From the NCBI GenBank assembly GCA_030247675.1, contig JAOTRX010000004.1, positions 240,910-304,909 of the forward strand: a stretch of 64,000 bases of DNA, written 5' to 3'. Positions 8,358 to 17,678 of this stretch are shown here, in pieces. The notes beneath the pieces were generated by a model. That model was not told the origin of the DNA, ran no database searches, and saw only the letters and a list, made by a program, of their open reading frames with translations. Both the position numbers and the translations under genes were made by a program. Numbering within the stretch: position 1 is the stretch's first letter; each line of letters starts with the position of its first letter. Source of the DNA: Desulforhopalus sp. GTDB taxonomy: Bacteria > Desulfobacterota > Desulfobulbia > Desulfobulbales > Desulfocapsaceae.

Positions 8358-10190
8358 ATGAAAAAATTAGTTTGGTCCGTATTTTTATTGTTCTTTGCCA
8401 TGACCTTGGAAGGTTGTGCAATTCCAAAGAAAACGCCTGTTTATCCTACGTCTTCTTCCATCCCCTCCAAACAGCAGGGAACCACCCCTCTTATCAATGG
8501 TAAGCGCCCCCCTCCTTCTACCGCCATGGAGTCCGGGGAGCCTGAACACTCAAAAGCAGGAGAGGAGAATTATCAGGCAAGTCTCCCATCTGCCGGTTTT
8601 ATAAATGACCGGATTACTGAGTATAACCGGAAGCTTGAACGCTGGAAGGAATTGGATAGCCAGTCGGGAAGAAGGCAGGTCAATGAGGAAGAATCCGCCG
8701 AGATGGTTCGCTGCTTTCGCAAATTGCAGAATGTTCTGCATGGATACACCGAGCTTCGAGGCAGATTGCTGCAGGCCGATAAGATGGCTGCAGCCGAAAA
8801 GATCAGCAGTGACGGTATATTGGAATTGGAAAAAAATGATATTGCTTTTCTGGAGGGGTCTTGCGGGCAGTTGTTGGCCGATTCTCCTGACAAGAACGCC
8901 GTATCGCATCAGCGTGAAGAGCCGGCAGATTTATCTCAGTTTGAGGCACTCATCGATCGGCATTCAGGAAATCGCGACTATCAGGAGGTGGCACAGGTTT
9001 GGCAGAAAATCCCAAGCACTCAGTCAGGCAGAGTTTCCCTGCGCACGAAGATTCACTACGGCAATGCCCTGGTATATCTCAATAGGGAGGAGAAGGCCGC
9101 AGAGATTTTTCAACAGGTTGTCGATGAGATGTCAACCTCCGACGCGCAAGCAACTGACCTGGTTTCCCTGCGAAAGAATCTCGCTGATTTGTATATCGCA
9201 TCCGGCAATTACCGTGCTGCAGCGGCCCAATATAAAAAGATCAGCGATGACTACCAGAACCTGGGTCGCTTGGAGGAGTGGTCGAAATTGCAGTTGTCGA
9301 TCATTGATCGTTCAAAGGAAGGTGGGGCAGAACTCAAAGAATACTCTGCAATGCTCAGGGACTATCTCGGATATGTAGCCGAAAAAGATGGGTATAAGCT
9401 GCTTTGGCAAGCCGAGAAATTTCTCATCAAATATCCCTATTCGCCGGTAGCTTCAAATGTTGATATCATCAAAGCGAAGGTCAAAGCCGATGCCGATAAA
9501 TGGTTTGAAGGTTTCATCGCGAAAGTTGATAAACTCAGGGCTGAGAAAAAGTTCCAGGAGGCTCAGGACCTTCTGCAAACCTTGCCCCCTGACATAGTTG
9601 GTCCGGAGAAACTCCTCGCCGTCAAAGGCAAGACCGACGAGTTGACGCTCACCGATGCAGTGGAAAAAGAGAGCCAGAGGATGGCGCATATCCAGGTCCT
9701 GCAAAATCAGTGGAATAATGGAATGCTGTTGGCAAAAGCCGAAAAATTCGATGAAGCCATAGCCGTTTTTACAAAACTCTTGGATAGCGAATTTTCGGCC
9801 AAGGCAAGTGAGAAGATCAAGGAGATGTCGCTTGAAGCAGCAAAAAGTGACCGGAAGAAGGCCGCGAACTTGTTTACCAGATTTACCAAAACCACGGATC
9901 CTGAGAGCAAAAAGAAGCTCCTCATTGAAACCCACAAGTTGTTGAAGAGTATATTGGTGAAATACCCCGATGTAGATATCAAAGCCAAGGTTATCGGCAA
10001 TATTGAGCGGGTTGAACAGGAAATGATGAATATCGATCCAAAACTTATAGTGCAGGTCGATCAGGGCGACAACCTTCCTTCAAGGGCTGACGGTCTCGAC
10101 GGAACCTTTGCTTCGCCAACCAGAACGGCAAATGATGCCGAACAGGATGCGATAAGCGAATCCGATTTGGTGTTGCCACCGAAAAAATGA
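8358..10190 (+). CDS. TPR-like repeat lipoprotein, function unknown
   Basis: A 610-residue lipoprotein. The signal peptide ends in lipobox LEGC with Cys20, so it should be lipid-anchored on the periplasmic face of a membrane. A Pro/Ser-rich linker follows (about 22-60). The rest is almost all alpha-helical, with a helical-repeat look of the TPR/YfgC sort: KAAEIFQQVVDEM, NYRAAAAQYKKISDDY, FDEAIAVFTKLL. No catalytic motif is visible. It follows the PBP gene and may act as a scaffold for envelope assembly, but that is only a neighbourhood guess. Confidence 0.75.
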   Translation: MKKLVWSVFLLFFAMTLEGCAIPKKTPVYPTSSSIPSKQQGTTPLINGKRPPPSTAMESGEPEHSKAGEENYQASLPSAGFINDRITEYNRKLERWKELDSQSGRRQVNEEESAEMVRCFRKLQNVLHGYTELRGRLLQADKMAAAEKISSDGILELEKNDIAFLEGSCGQLLADSPDKNAVSHQREEPADLSQFEALIDRHSGNRDYQEVAQVWQKIPSTQSGRVSLRTKIHYGNALVYLNREEKAAEIFQQVVDEMSTSDAQATDLVSLRKNLADLYIASGNYRAAAAQYKKISDDYQNLGRLEEWSKLQLSIIDRSKEGGAELKEYSAMLRDYLGYVAEKDGYKLLWQAEKFLIKYPYSPVASNVDIIKAKVKADADKWFEGFIAKVDKLRAEKKFQEAQDLLQTLPPDIVGPEKLLAVKGKTDELTLTDAVEKESQRMAHIQVLQNQWNNGMLLAKAEKFDEAIAVFTKLLDSEFSAKASEKIKEMSLEAAKSDRKKAANLFTRFTKTTDPESKKKLLIETHKLLKSILVKYPDVDIKAKVIGNIERVEQEMMNIDPKLIVQVDQGDNLPSRADGLDGTFASPTRTANDAEQDAISESDLVLPPKK

Positions 10191-10196
10191 TCAGAT

Positions 10197-10228
10197 GTAC
10201 GGCAAGAGGGTTCCTCCTCTTGCCGTAC
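10197..10228. terminator. Perfect 13-bp hairpin between convergent genes
   Basis: GTACGGCAAGAGG at 10197-10209 pairs perfectly with 10216-10228 around a 6-base loop. It starts seven bases after the TGA of the lipoprotein gene and lies beyond the 3' end of asd on the other strand. No T-tract follows on either strand, so it may be a processing or stability hairpin rather than a classical terminator. Confidence 0.6.
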
Positions 10229-10230
10229 TG

Positions 10231-10285
10231 ATACCGCAAGGGTATGCATGAGTTTTGGTTGAGCAGATAAACTGCTCAACGCAGC
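10231..10285 (-). repeat. Dispersed two-hairpin repeat, copy 3 (inverted)
   Basis: Read on the minus strand it starts GCTGCGTTGAGCAG and ends CCCTTGCGGTAT, aligning end to end with copies 1 and 2. Its stem is longer and perfect: GTTGAGCAG at 10258-10266 with CTGCTCAAC at 10272-10280. The outer hairpin ATACC/GGTAT is also perfect here. Paired changes relative to the other copies argue that the fold is kept. Confidence 0.75.
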
Positions 10286-10306
10286 TATACCAGCTGATCC
10301 TTTGCG

Positions 10307-11434
10307 TTATTTCGATGTAGTTCCAGCATGGCCGAGGAGGATCTTCAGCATCCTTCGCAGTGGTTCAGCGGCTCCCCACAGCAACTGATCGCCGACCGTG
10401 AAGGCTGCCAGATACTGTGGACCGAGTTTCATCTTGTGCAGGCGGCCAACCGGTACGGTCAGCGTTCCGGAAACCTTGACCGGGGTCAGTTCGCGAGAAC
10501 TTATCTGGCGGTCATTGGGGATAACCTTGACCCATGGATTGTGGCCGGCAATAATCGTCTCAATCTCTTCAATACTGATATCCTTCTTCAGTTTTATAGT
10601 GAGTGCCTGGGAATGGCAGCGCATGGCGCCTACTCGGATGCACAGACCATCAATGGGAATGGTGCTCGCGGCATCTTTGCCGAGTATCTTATTGGTTTCG
10701 GCGATTCCCTTCCATTCTTCCTTTGATTGTCCGCCTTCCACCGGGACATCGATCCAGGGGATAAGACTTGCGGCCAGGGGAACGCCCCAGTTGTCCATGG
10801 TGAGCGAGCCATCGTTCAGCTTGGCGGTGATTTTCCGGTCGATATCAAGAATCGCCGAGGATGGATCGGCAAGAAGATTGCCGACTTCACCGGCCAGCTC
10901 GCCCATCTGTTTGATGAGTTCGCGCATATTCTTAGCCCCAGCGCCGCTTGCCGCCTGATAGGTCATGGAACTTACCCACTCCACCAGGTCGGCAGCAAAG
11001 AGGCCCCCGAGACCCATGAGCATAAGGGAAACGGTACAATTGCCGCCTATAAAATTCTTGATACCGCTCTGCAGGCCCTTGTCGATCACCGTTCTGTTTA
11101 CCGGGTCGAGGATGATAATGGCGTCGTCCTTCATTCTTAGGGTCGAAGCCGCATCTATCCAATAGCCGTTCCAGCGATTGCGCAGGGTTTCATAAACACT
11201 GGTGGTATAGCTGCCCCCCTGGCAGGAAACGATGATGTCCATTTCGGCCAGCCGGTCAATATTTGTGGCATCTTCGAGGGCCTTGCCACCACCGACCTCT
11301 GGGCCCGCAAGACCGGCCTGGGAGGTGGTAAAGAACACCGGGAGAAAGCCCTGAAAGTCATTTTCGGCAACCATGCGCTCCATGAGCACAGAACCTACCA
11401 TCCCGCGCCAACCGACAAATCCTACTTTAAGCAT
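10307..11434 (-). CDS. asd: Aspartate-semialdehyde dehydrogenase
   Basis: NADPH-dependent reduction of aspartyl phosphate to aspartate semialdehyde, the branch point to lysine/DAP, threonine and methionine. The 375-residue protein is of the E. coli (Gram-negative) type: N-terminal nucleotide loop [16 protein letters not shown], the catalytic cysteine in [12 protein letters not shown] (Cys133), and [18 protein letters not shown], followed by the [14 protein letters not shown] substrate-binding region. It has no operon partner here. The next minus-strand gene upstream is lspA, about 150 bases away. It shares the lysine branch with lysA at 26-27 kb. Confidence 0.97.
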   Translation of the reverse strand: MLKVGFVGWRGMVGSVLMERMVAENDFQGFLPVFFTTSQAGLAGPEVGGGKALEDATNIDRLAEMDIIVSCQGGSYTTSVYETLRNRWNGYWIDAASTLRMKDDAIIILDPVNRTVIDKGLQSGIKNFIGGNCTVSLMLMGLGGLFAADLVEWVSSMTYQAASGAGAKNMRELIKQMGELAGEVGNLLADPSSAILDIDRKITAKLNDGSLTMDNWGVPLAASLIPWIDVPVEGGQSKEEWKGIAETNKILGKDAASTIPIDGLCIRVGAMRCHSQALTIKLKKDISIEEIETIIAGHNPWVKVIPNDRQISSRELTPVKVSGTLTVPVGRLHKMKLGPQYLAAFTVGDQLLWGAAEPLRRMLKILLGHAGTTSK

Positions 11435-11580
11435 TGGAGACTCCGTGAGAGTGAATTGTGAAGATGTGAATTTTCCTGCCTTTATTGTAACCGGTCCATA
11501 AATCGGAAACCTTCATTATTACCGGAAAGCGACCTTAAACGCTCGTAAAAAACAAAAGTCTGATAAACGCTCCCCATCCC

Positions 11581-12099
11581 TCAATGAGGAGTGGGATGCT
11601 TGAAAAAATGATAGCCAAGGACGAAGGAACCGCCGAGGATAAAGACATCAGCCAGGTTGAAAATTCCGGTGTGTACAGAGTCGGTACCGATAATGATAAA
11701 GTCGGTCACTCCGCCGGAACCGGCGAGACGATCGAGAAGATTACTCAAACCACCGCCGGTGATGCAGGCCATTGGTGTCCAGGTCTGCACGTGTTGTCTG
11801 GAAGACCAGAGCAGGTAGCCGAGGCATGCTGCAAGAAGGATGGCGACGCATATATTGAGGAAGAAAAAGCGTAATCCTGGAGGAAAATCACTGACTATGC
11901 CGAGAAATCCGCCGTGATTTTCCACAAGGGAAAATCGCAGTACACCGCCGAGCAGGTCGATTTGCGGGGAACCAGCCAACAGGTAACGCGCCATGTATTT
12001 GGTGAGCTGATCACTGCCGAGGATAAAGAAGAAGAGAACAAAGAGAAGCATTATACGATGTATCAATGGTTTGGTGACGAAAGAAGAGTGCTGTTTCAT
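11581..12099 (-). CDS. lspA: Lipoprotein signal peptidase II
   Basis: Membrane aspartyl protease that removes the signal peptide of diacylated prolipoproteins. Four transmembrane helices are evident. The two catalytic aspartates are in GGGLSNLLDRL and GIFNLADVFILGG, the hallmark pair. I chose the ATG at 12099. The frame continues 31 codons upstream, but that part overlaps the histidine kinase gene and lacks family character. A later ATG at 12051 is possible. Substrates within this window include the MltD-like and TPR-like lipoproteins. Confidence 0.93.
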   Translation of the reverse strand: MKQHSSFVTKPLIHRIMLLFVLFFFILGSDQLTKYMARYLLAGSPQIDLLGGVLRFSLVENHGGFLGIVSDFPPGLRFFFLNICVAILLAACLGYLLWSSRQHVQTWTPMACITGGGLSNLLDRLAGSGGVTDFIIIGTDSVHTGIFNLADVFILGGSFVLGYHFFKHPTPH

Positions 12100-12157
12100 A
12101 GAGAGGAAAGAGAGATAAAGGGCAGTAGCTTGGCAAGTGCTGGGGGGTAGAAGAGTT

Positions 12158-13516
12158 TCAATCGTCCAACGCTTTTCGAACGATTTTAGCAATTGTTTTG
12201 CGAGTGAGAGGCTTCATAGCAAAGGCTTTGACCCCAAGCGATCTTGCCTTCGCCTCGTTCACCAGTTCGCTGAACCCGGTGCAAAGAACGACTGAGATGT
12301 CGGGGCGGATCGCCAGGATATTTTGGGTCAGGGCGGCACCGTTCATTTTCGGCATGGTCATGTCTGTTACAATCAGGTCGTAGGCATTTGGGTTAGCATT
12401 GAAAATCTGTAATGTTCGCAAGGGATCCGTTTCTTGGGTCACTGAATAGCCAAGGCTTTCAAGGAGTAGGGCCTGCATCTGAGCTACCAGTGTCTCATCG
12501 TCAACAAGAAGTATTCTTTCGGTGCCGGTGGGAATTTCCTTGTCGTTGTCGATTTCCGGTAGGGAAGGTTTTTCGACCAGTTCTGGGAAATATATTTGAA
12601 AACTGGTTCCCTTGCCAGGTTCGCTGTATACGGTAATCAGACCCTCGTGGCTTTTTACTATGCCGTGTACCACTGCAAGCCCCATCCCTGTACCCTGTCC
12701 ATGCGGTTTTGTGGTGAAATAGGGGTCAAAGATCTTGTCAAGCACCGCCCGCTCCATGCCGCATCCCTTGTCACAGATCTTTAGCAATAAGTAGTGACCG
12801 GGTGCAAGGAGCAGATTTTTTGATTTTGAATCAAATTCGTCGATTTCAATTCGTGAAACCTCAACAGCGAGAATTCCCCCGGTTTCTCGCATGGCATGGT
12901 GGGCATTGACACCGAGATTCATGATAATTTGGTGGATCTGGGTTGCGTTGCCAAGGATTTGCGCGTCACCGCAATCAATATCGGATTTAATTTCGATTGA
13001 TTGGGGAAGGGAGGCGCGGAGAAGGGCCAAGGCTTCTTTAGTGACTTGGTCAAGGCAAATAGGACTTTTGTGGTCGTCTTGCCGGCGGCTGAAGGTGAGA
13101 ATTTGCTTGATTAGGTCTCTGGCCCTTTCAGCGGCTGGCAATATATGATTCAGATCATTGATAACCAGGCAGTTGCTTCCAGAGCATGTGGCCTCTGCAT
13201 GCAGCTTGGCAAGTTCGGTGTAACCCATGATTGCCGCGAGAATATTGTTGAAATCATGGGCAATACCACCGGCAAGGGTACCTATGGCTTCCATTTTTTG
13301 TGACTGCTGCAGCTGTTGGGCAAGTTTTCGCGCAGAGGCCTGGGCTTCAATCCGTTCAGCGATCTCCTTCTGTAGTTCGTTATTTCTTTGTTCGAGTTCG
13401 ATAATTCGCTGTTGCAACTCGGGGTAATAGCTCTTTCGGATCGACCTTTCACCCAGTCCAATGATGCTTTGTCGCAGGTGTTCGCGGGATTCGTCAGGGT
13501 CAGAGGGCTTCTTCAT
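12158..13516 (-). CDS. Hybrid histidine kinase with C-terminal receiver
   Basis: A soluble two-component protein of 452 residues. It has an N-terminal coiled coil (about 20-80), a HisKA domain with phospho-acceptor His in GGIAHDFNNI (about residue 87), a HATPase domain (NLGVNAHHAM, DKGCGMERAV, GQGTGMGLAVVHGIV) and a receiver domain (RILLVDDETLV; acceptor Asp in IVTDMTMPKMNG). There is no membrane segment or PAS domain, so the signal must be cytoplasmic or arrive through a partner. The ATG at 13516 has a GAGG box and overlaps the end of the alcohol dehydrogenase gene, suggesting coupled translation. No DNA-binding partner is adjacent. Confidence 0.92.
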   Translation of the reverse strand: MKKPSDPDESREHLRQSIIGLGERSIRKSYYPELQQRIIELEQRNNELQKEIAERIEAQASARKLAQQLQQSQKMEAIGTLAGGIAHDFNNILAAIMGYTELAKLHAEATCSGSNCLVINDLNHILPAAERARDLIKQILTFSRRQDDHKSPICLDQVTKEALALLRASLPQSIEIKSDIDCGDAQILGNATQIHQIIMNLGVNAHHAMRETGGILAVEVSRIEIDEFDSKSKNLLLAPGHYLLLKICDKGCGMERAVLDKIFDPYFTTKPHGQGTGMGLAVVHGIVKSHEGLITVYSEPGKGTSFQIYFPELVEKPSLPEIDNDKEIPTGTERILLVDDETLVAQMQALLLESLGYSVTQETDPLRTLQIFNANPNAYDLIVTDMTMPKMNGAALTQNILAIRPDISVVLCTGFSELVNEAKARSLGVKAFAMKPLTRKTIAKIVRKALDD

Positions 13517-14651
13517 AAATAACCTCAATGTCCCTCTGGGTTGGAAGCCTGGGGTTGGTGACCATGCACGGATCTTTCATTGCCTTTTGAGCGAGGATGG
13601 GAATGTCTGAAAGTGTCGCTCCTCGCTGACCGAGGGTTTTTGTTATACCAACTTCCCGTCGAAGGTCACCAATCTTTGTCAAAATGGCCTTTTTGGCGTT
13701 TTGACTGGTCATGCTCTCGGTGTCCAAGCCCATAGCTTTGCCAATTTTCCCATAACGGTCAGTTGCTTCCGAGTAGTTGTAGGCTATGACATGGTCAAGG
13801 AGAAGGGCATTACACTCGCCATGCGGGAGGTCGAGGAGACCGCCAAGGCTGTGGGCCATGGCGTGGACCGCGCCAAGACTGGCATTGGAGAAGGCCAGTC
13901 CGGCCTGAAGGCTGGCTAAGGTCATCTGGCTGCGCAGTTTAATATCGTTAGGAGTCTTCAAGACTTGCGGGAGAAAATTACAGACAAGCCGTATGGCCTC
14001 AAGGGCGTGAAGGTCGAGCAGGGGGGAGTTGGCCGTCGAAACATACGCCTCTACCGCGTGGACCAGGGCATCAATACCGGTACAGGCGGTGAGGTATGGC
14101 GGCATGCTGAGGGTCGTCAGCGGGTCGATAAGCGCCACGTCGGGTACCACGGTTTTGCTGATTATGGCAATCTTTTTTCTCTCTTCGGTGTTGTTGATGA
14201 TGGCGAATTGCGAGACGTCGGCCGAGGTTCCCGATGTTGTAGGTATGCATATGAGGGGAGGGCCGGGGACGTGAACATTGTCGATGCCTTCCATATCGAG
14301 AATGCTTATTTTATTGGTGCTGACAATGCCTATTCCTTTTGCACAGTCCATGGGGCTGCCGCCGCCGATAGCAACAATGACATCACAGTGTTGGTGATGG
14401 TAATAATCCGCTCCGGTCATGACTTCATGATCACGAGGGTTGGCGGAAATATCCGAAAAGACGGCAGTATGTATGCCGTTTTCGGTTAGAATCTGTTGCA
14501 GTTTCCCGGTCAGACCAACCCCAATGACGCCTTTGTCGGATACCACCAAGGCACGTTTCGCTCCGAAATTAGTCAGATAGCGACCAACCAGCTGCATGGC
14601 CCCGGCACCGAAAATAAATTCTGGTGCAACGAATTTCCTCAATTCCATCAT
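13500..14651 (-). CDS. Iron-containing alcohol dehydrogenase
   Basis: A group III (Fe-ADH) NAD(P)-dependent alcohol dehydrogenase of 383 residues, likely interconverting a short-chain alcohol and its aldehyde. Cofactor-binding IVAIGGGSPMDCAKG, the PTTSGTSADVSQF segment, and metal ligands in GIDALVHAVEAYVS, GAVHAMAHSLGG and LPHGECNALLLDHV are all present. The frame extends 32 codons upstream, but the ATG at 14651 has an AGGAG box seven bases ahead and matches the usual N-terminus (FVAPEFIFGAGAM). It is co-directional and overlapping with the downstream histidine kinase. Confidence 0.93.
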   Translation of the reverse strand: MMELRKFVAPEFIFGAGAMQLVGRYLTNFGAKRALVVSDKGVIGVGLTGKLQQILTENGIHTAVFSDISANPRDHEVMTGADYYHHQHCDVIVAIGGGSPMDCAKGIGIVSTNKISILDMEGIDNVHVPGPPLICIPTTSGTSADVSQFAIINNTEERKKIAIISKTVVPDVALIDPLTTLSMPPYLTACTGIDALVHAVEAYVSTANSPLLDLHALEAIRLVCNFLPQVLKTPNDIKLRSQMTLASLQAGLAFSNASLGAVHAMAHSLGGLLDLPHGECNALLLDHVIAYNYSEATDRYGKIGKAMGLDTESMTSQNAKKAILTKIGDLRREVGITKTLGQRGATLSDIPILAQKAMKDPCMVTNPRLPTQRDIEVIYEEAL

Positions 14652-14906
14652 GTGCTTACTCCTATTTTGCGTGAAATATCGAGAGCCAGGCATTTTGGTA
14701 TTTTGAATATCCTTATTATCGATTGAAGGATGTGGAAAGTCAACCATTCCACGGCACTTTCTGAGGTGTTCCGATAAATACGTTGCACCGTATGGCTCAG
14801 TTCGATAATGTGGCGGTTCTGAGGCAAATTCACTTTATGCGGAAAAAAACCCTGGGTGGAAAAATGGGGTAATTGCCGCGGCTGATTTTATAATAAGGAG
14901 TACTTC

Positions 14907-15656
14907 ATGGTTAAGATTGGGGTTATCGGTGGGTCAGGGTTGGAAAATCCATCAATTTTTCAAGACCCTCAGGAAGTTGAGATTGAAACGAGATACGGGG
15001 CCCCATCATCGCCACTGATGGCAGGCAAGATCGGTGGGATCGATACAGTCATCCTGGCTCGACATGGCCGCAACCATCAATACAGTCCTACGCAGGTCAA
15101 CAACCGCGCCAATATCATGGCGATGAAAGAGATGGGAGTCAGTCATATCATTGCCACGACCGCTTGCGGCAGCCTGCGGGGCGAAATTGACCGGGGGCAT
15201 CTGGTGGTCCTCGATCAGTTCATCGATTTTACCCGGTTTCGGAAAAACACCTTTTTCGACTCCTTTGAGTCCGGTGCTCATCACACCGCTATGGCCCATC
15301 CTTTTGCCGAAGTGTTGCGGGCAAAACTGCACGCGGCGGCGGTGGCTTTGCAATTGCCGGTCCATCCCAGGGGATGTGTCGTCACTATCGAGGGGCCACG
15401 TTTTTCGACAGTTGCTGAATCAAAAATGTTTCGTCTGTGGGGGGCCGACGTTATCAACATGTCCACCGCTCCCGAGGCGATGCTGGCCAACGAGGCGGGA
15501 ATTCCATACGCCGCCGTCGCCATGTCAACCGATTACGATTGCTGGAAGGAAGATGAGGCACCGGTGACCTGGGATGAAATATTGACGGTATTTCGCAAGA
15601 ATGCTGATAATGTCACAGGCTTATTAGTAAAGGTGATTGAAAATTTTGCTGGTTGA
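14907..15656 (+). CDS. mtnP: S-methyl-5'-thioadenosine phosphorylase
   Basis: Cleaves methylthioadenosine (from polyamine or AHL synthesis) with phosphate to adenine and methylthioribose-1-phosphate. In 249 residues it shows GVIGGSGLENPSIF, the phosphate-site RHGRNHQYSP, ATTACGSLRGEI, and the substrate signature VTIEGPRFSTVAES followed by VINMSTAPEAMLANEAG and MSTDYDCW. AAGGAG precedes the ATG. apt follows 18 bases after the stop and converts the adenine product to AMP, so the pair forms a salvage operon. Confidence 0.95.
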   Translation: MVKIGVIGGSGLENPSIFQDPQEVEIETRYGAPSSPLMAGKIGGIDTVILARHGRNHQYSPTQVNNRANIMAMKEMGVSHIIATTACGSLRGEIDRGHLVVLDQFIDFTRFRKNTFFDSFESGAHHTAMAHPFAEVLRAKLHAAAVALQLPVHPRGCVVTIEGPRFSTVAESKMFRLWGADVINMSTAPEAMLANEAGIPYAAVAMSTDYDCWKEDEAPVTWDEILTVFRKNADNVTGLLVKVIENFAG

Positions 15657-15674
15657 GTCATCCTGGAGGGAAAA

Positions 15675-16196
15675 ATGGATTTAAAAAAATATGTGCGGAG
15701 CATACCGGATTGGCCTATTAAAGGGGTGATATTCCGTGATTTGACAACCCTGATGAAAGATCCCAAGGCCTTCAAGGAGTCCTGTGACATCTTCTACAGG
15801 CGCTACAAGGATATGAAAATTGACAAGGTCGTCGGGATTGATGCCCGGGGCTTTGTATTCGGCGCAGTACTTGCCTATCATCTGGGGGTGGGCTTTGTCC
15901 CCGTTCGTAAGAAGGGCAAGTTGCCCGCCGAGACGGTTGAGGAGTCCTATGTTTTAGAATACGGCTCGGGAACCCTGGAGATTCATAAAGACGCCATCGA
16001 CAAGGGTGACCGGGTTGTCATCGTTGATGACCTAATTGCCACCGGCGGTACAGTTGGGGCAACCGTCCTTTTGGTGCGCGGCTTGGGCGCCGAAATTCTT
16101 GAATGCGCCTTCCTCATTGAACTGCCTGATCTGAAAGGCCGAAAACGCATTGCCGATTGTAAGATTTTCGCCATGATGGAATTTGAAGGCGATTGA
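15675..16196 (+). CDS. apt: Adenine phosphoribosyltransferase
   Basis: Makes AMP from adenine and PRPP. A 173-residue type I phosphoribosyltransferase with the PRPP-binding loop RVVIVDDLIATGGTVG and the APRT-specific N-terminus (IPDWPIKGVIFRDLT) and VGIDARGFVFGA. GGAGG lies nine bases before the ATG. It is the second gene of the mtnP-apt pair and uses the adenine that MtnP releases. Confidence 0.97.
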   Translation: MDLKKYVRSIPDWPIKGVIFRDLTTLMKDPKAFKESCDIFYRRYKDMKIDKVVGIDARGFVFGAVLAYHLGVGFVPVRKKGKLPAETVEESYVLEYGSGTLEIHKDAIDKGDRVVIVDDLIATGGTVGATVLLVRGLGAEILECAFLIELPDLKGRKRIADCKIFAMMEFEGD

Positions 16197-16302
16197 AGAT
16201 GGGCGTGACCAGGGAGCTTGCGGCTTTACGGCCTGGATGTTAAGGTGGCGGCCTTCTGTAGGGAACAGGCTTTTTTGAGATTACGCAATTGTTGAGGATG
16301 TC

Positions 16303-17655
16303 ATGAATGTAACGGTATTTGGAGTCGGCTATGTCGGTCTGGTACAGGCGGCGGTGTTGGCGGATGTCGGCCACGACGTATGCTGTGTCGATGTCGATGA
16401 GCGGAAAATTGAAGGTCTCAAAAACGGTATCATTCCCATTTTTGAGCCGGGCCTGACGGAACTCGTCCGTGGCAACTACGAGAAAAAACGGATCGAATTC
16501 ACCACCGATGCGCAGAAAGGCGTGCAGCATGCCGAGTTGCTCTTTATTGCCGTTGGCACCCCGCCGGACGACGATGGCAGCGCCGATCTGCAATATGTCC
16601 TGGCGGTAGCCGGGACGATCGCCCGCCTGATGGAGGAAGGGAAGATTGTCATCGACAAGTCGACGGTTCCCGTTGGCACCGCTGATAAGGTTCGCGCCCA
16701 TATGACCGCCATCCTCCGCGAAAGAAATCTCGATCTTCCGCTGCAGGTAGTCTCTAACCCGGAATTTTTAAAAGAAGGTTCGGCCCTTGATGATTGCATG
16801 CGGCCGGAACGGATCATCATCGGCACCGATTGCGACGAAGTGGAAGAGAAGATGCGCGAGCTATACGAACCCTTCAGCCGCAACCACGACAAGATCATGG
16901 TGATGGATGTACGCAGCGCCGAGTTTACCAAGTATGCCGCAAACTGCCTCCTGGCCACCAAGATTTCCTTCATGAATGAGATGGCCAATCTGGCCGAGCG
17001 CTTGGGCGTTGATATCGAGCAGGTGCGGCGGGGCATTGGTTCCGATTCCCGCATCGGCTACCAGTTCATCTACCCGGGCTGCGGTTACGGCGGCTCCTGT
17101 TTCCCAAAGGACGTCCAGGCCCTGGAGCGGTCGGCCCGGGAGATCGGCTATGAGGCGCAGATTCTCCGGGCGGTGGAGAGCGTCAATTATAAACAGAAGG
17201 AAAGACTTTACGAGCATATTTGTTCGTTTTATCCGGAAGGAATTGCCGGCAAGACCTTCGCCGTATGGGGGCTGTCCTTTAAGCCAAAGACCGATGACAT
17301 GCGGGAGGCCTCCAGCCGGGTGCTGATCGAGGCCCTGTGGCGGGCCGGGGCAAAGGTGCAGGCCTATGATCCGGAAGCCATGGAAGAGGCCCAGCGACTG
17401 TATGGCACCCGCGACGATTTTACCTTGATGGGAACCAAAGAGGCCGCCCTGCACGGTGCCGACGCCCTGGCTATCGTTACCGAGTGGAAGAGTTTTCGGG
17501 TTCCGGATTTCAAGGCCTTACGGGCAGAACTCAAAGATAAGGTCATCTTTGACGGGCGGAATCTCTACGAGCCAACTCGGGTCGAGGCCATGGGGCTTGC
17601 CTATTACGGTATCGGCCGGGGCCGCTCAATTATAAGAAACGGCGAACAGCAGTAA
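16303..17655 (+). CDS. ugd: UDP-glucose 6-dehydrogenase
   Basis: Two-step NAD-dependent oxidation of UDP-glucose to UDP-glucuronate for cell-surface polysaccharides. The 450-residue protein has the N-terminal Rossmann motif GVGYVGLVQAAVLADVGH, the hinge motif NPEFLKEGSA, the catalytic cysteine in GYGGSCFPKD, and the C-terminal WGLSFKPKTDDMREA. It is first in a plus-strand group with gmd and fcl (23 and 5 bases between genes). The local GC is somewhat higher than in flanking genes. Confidence 0.97.
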   Translation: MNVTVFGVGYVGLVQAAVLADVGHDVCCVDVDERKIEGLKNGIIPIFEPGLTELVRGNYEKKRIEFTTDAQKGVQHAELLFIAVGTPPDDDGSADLQYVLAVAGTIARLMEEGKIVIDKSTVPVGTADKVRAHMTAILRERNLDLPLQVVSNPEFLKEGSALDDCMRPERIIIGTDCDEVEEKMRELYEPFSRNHDKIMVMDVRSAEFTKYAANCLLATKISFMNEMANLAERLGVDIEQVRRGIGSDSRIGYQFIYPGCGYGGSCFPKDVQALERSAREIGYEAQILRAVESVNYKQKERLYEHICSFYPEGIAGKTFAVWGLSFKPKTDDMREASSRVLIEALWRAGAKVQAYDPEAMEEAQRLYGTRDDFTLMGTKEAALHGADALAIVTEWKSFRVPDFKALRAELKDKVIFDGRNLYEPTRVEAMGLAYYGIGRGRSIIRNGEQQ

Positions 17656-17678
17656 CAAAATTACCGAGGTAGCAGTGG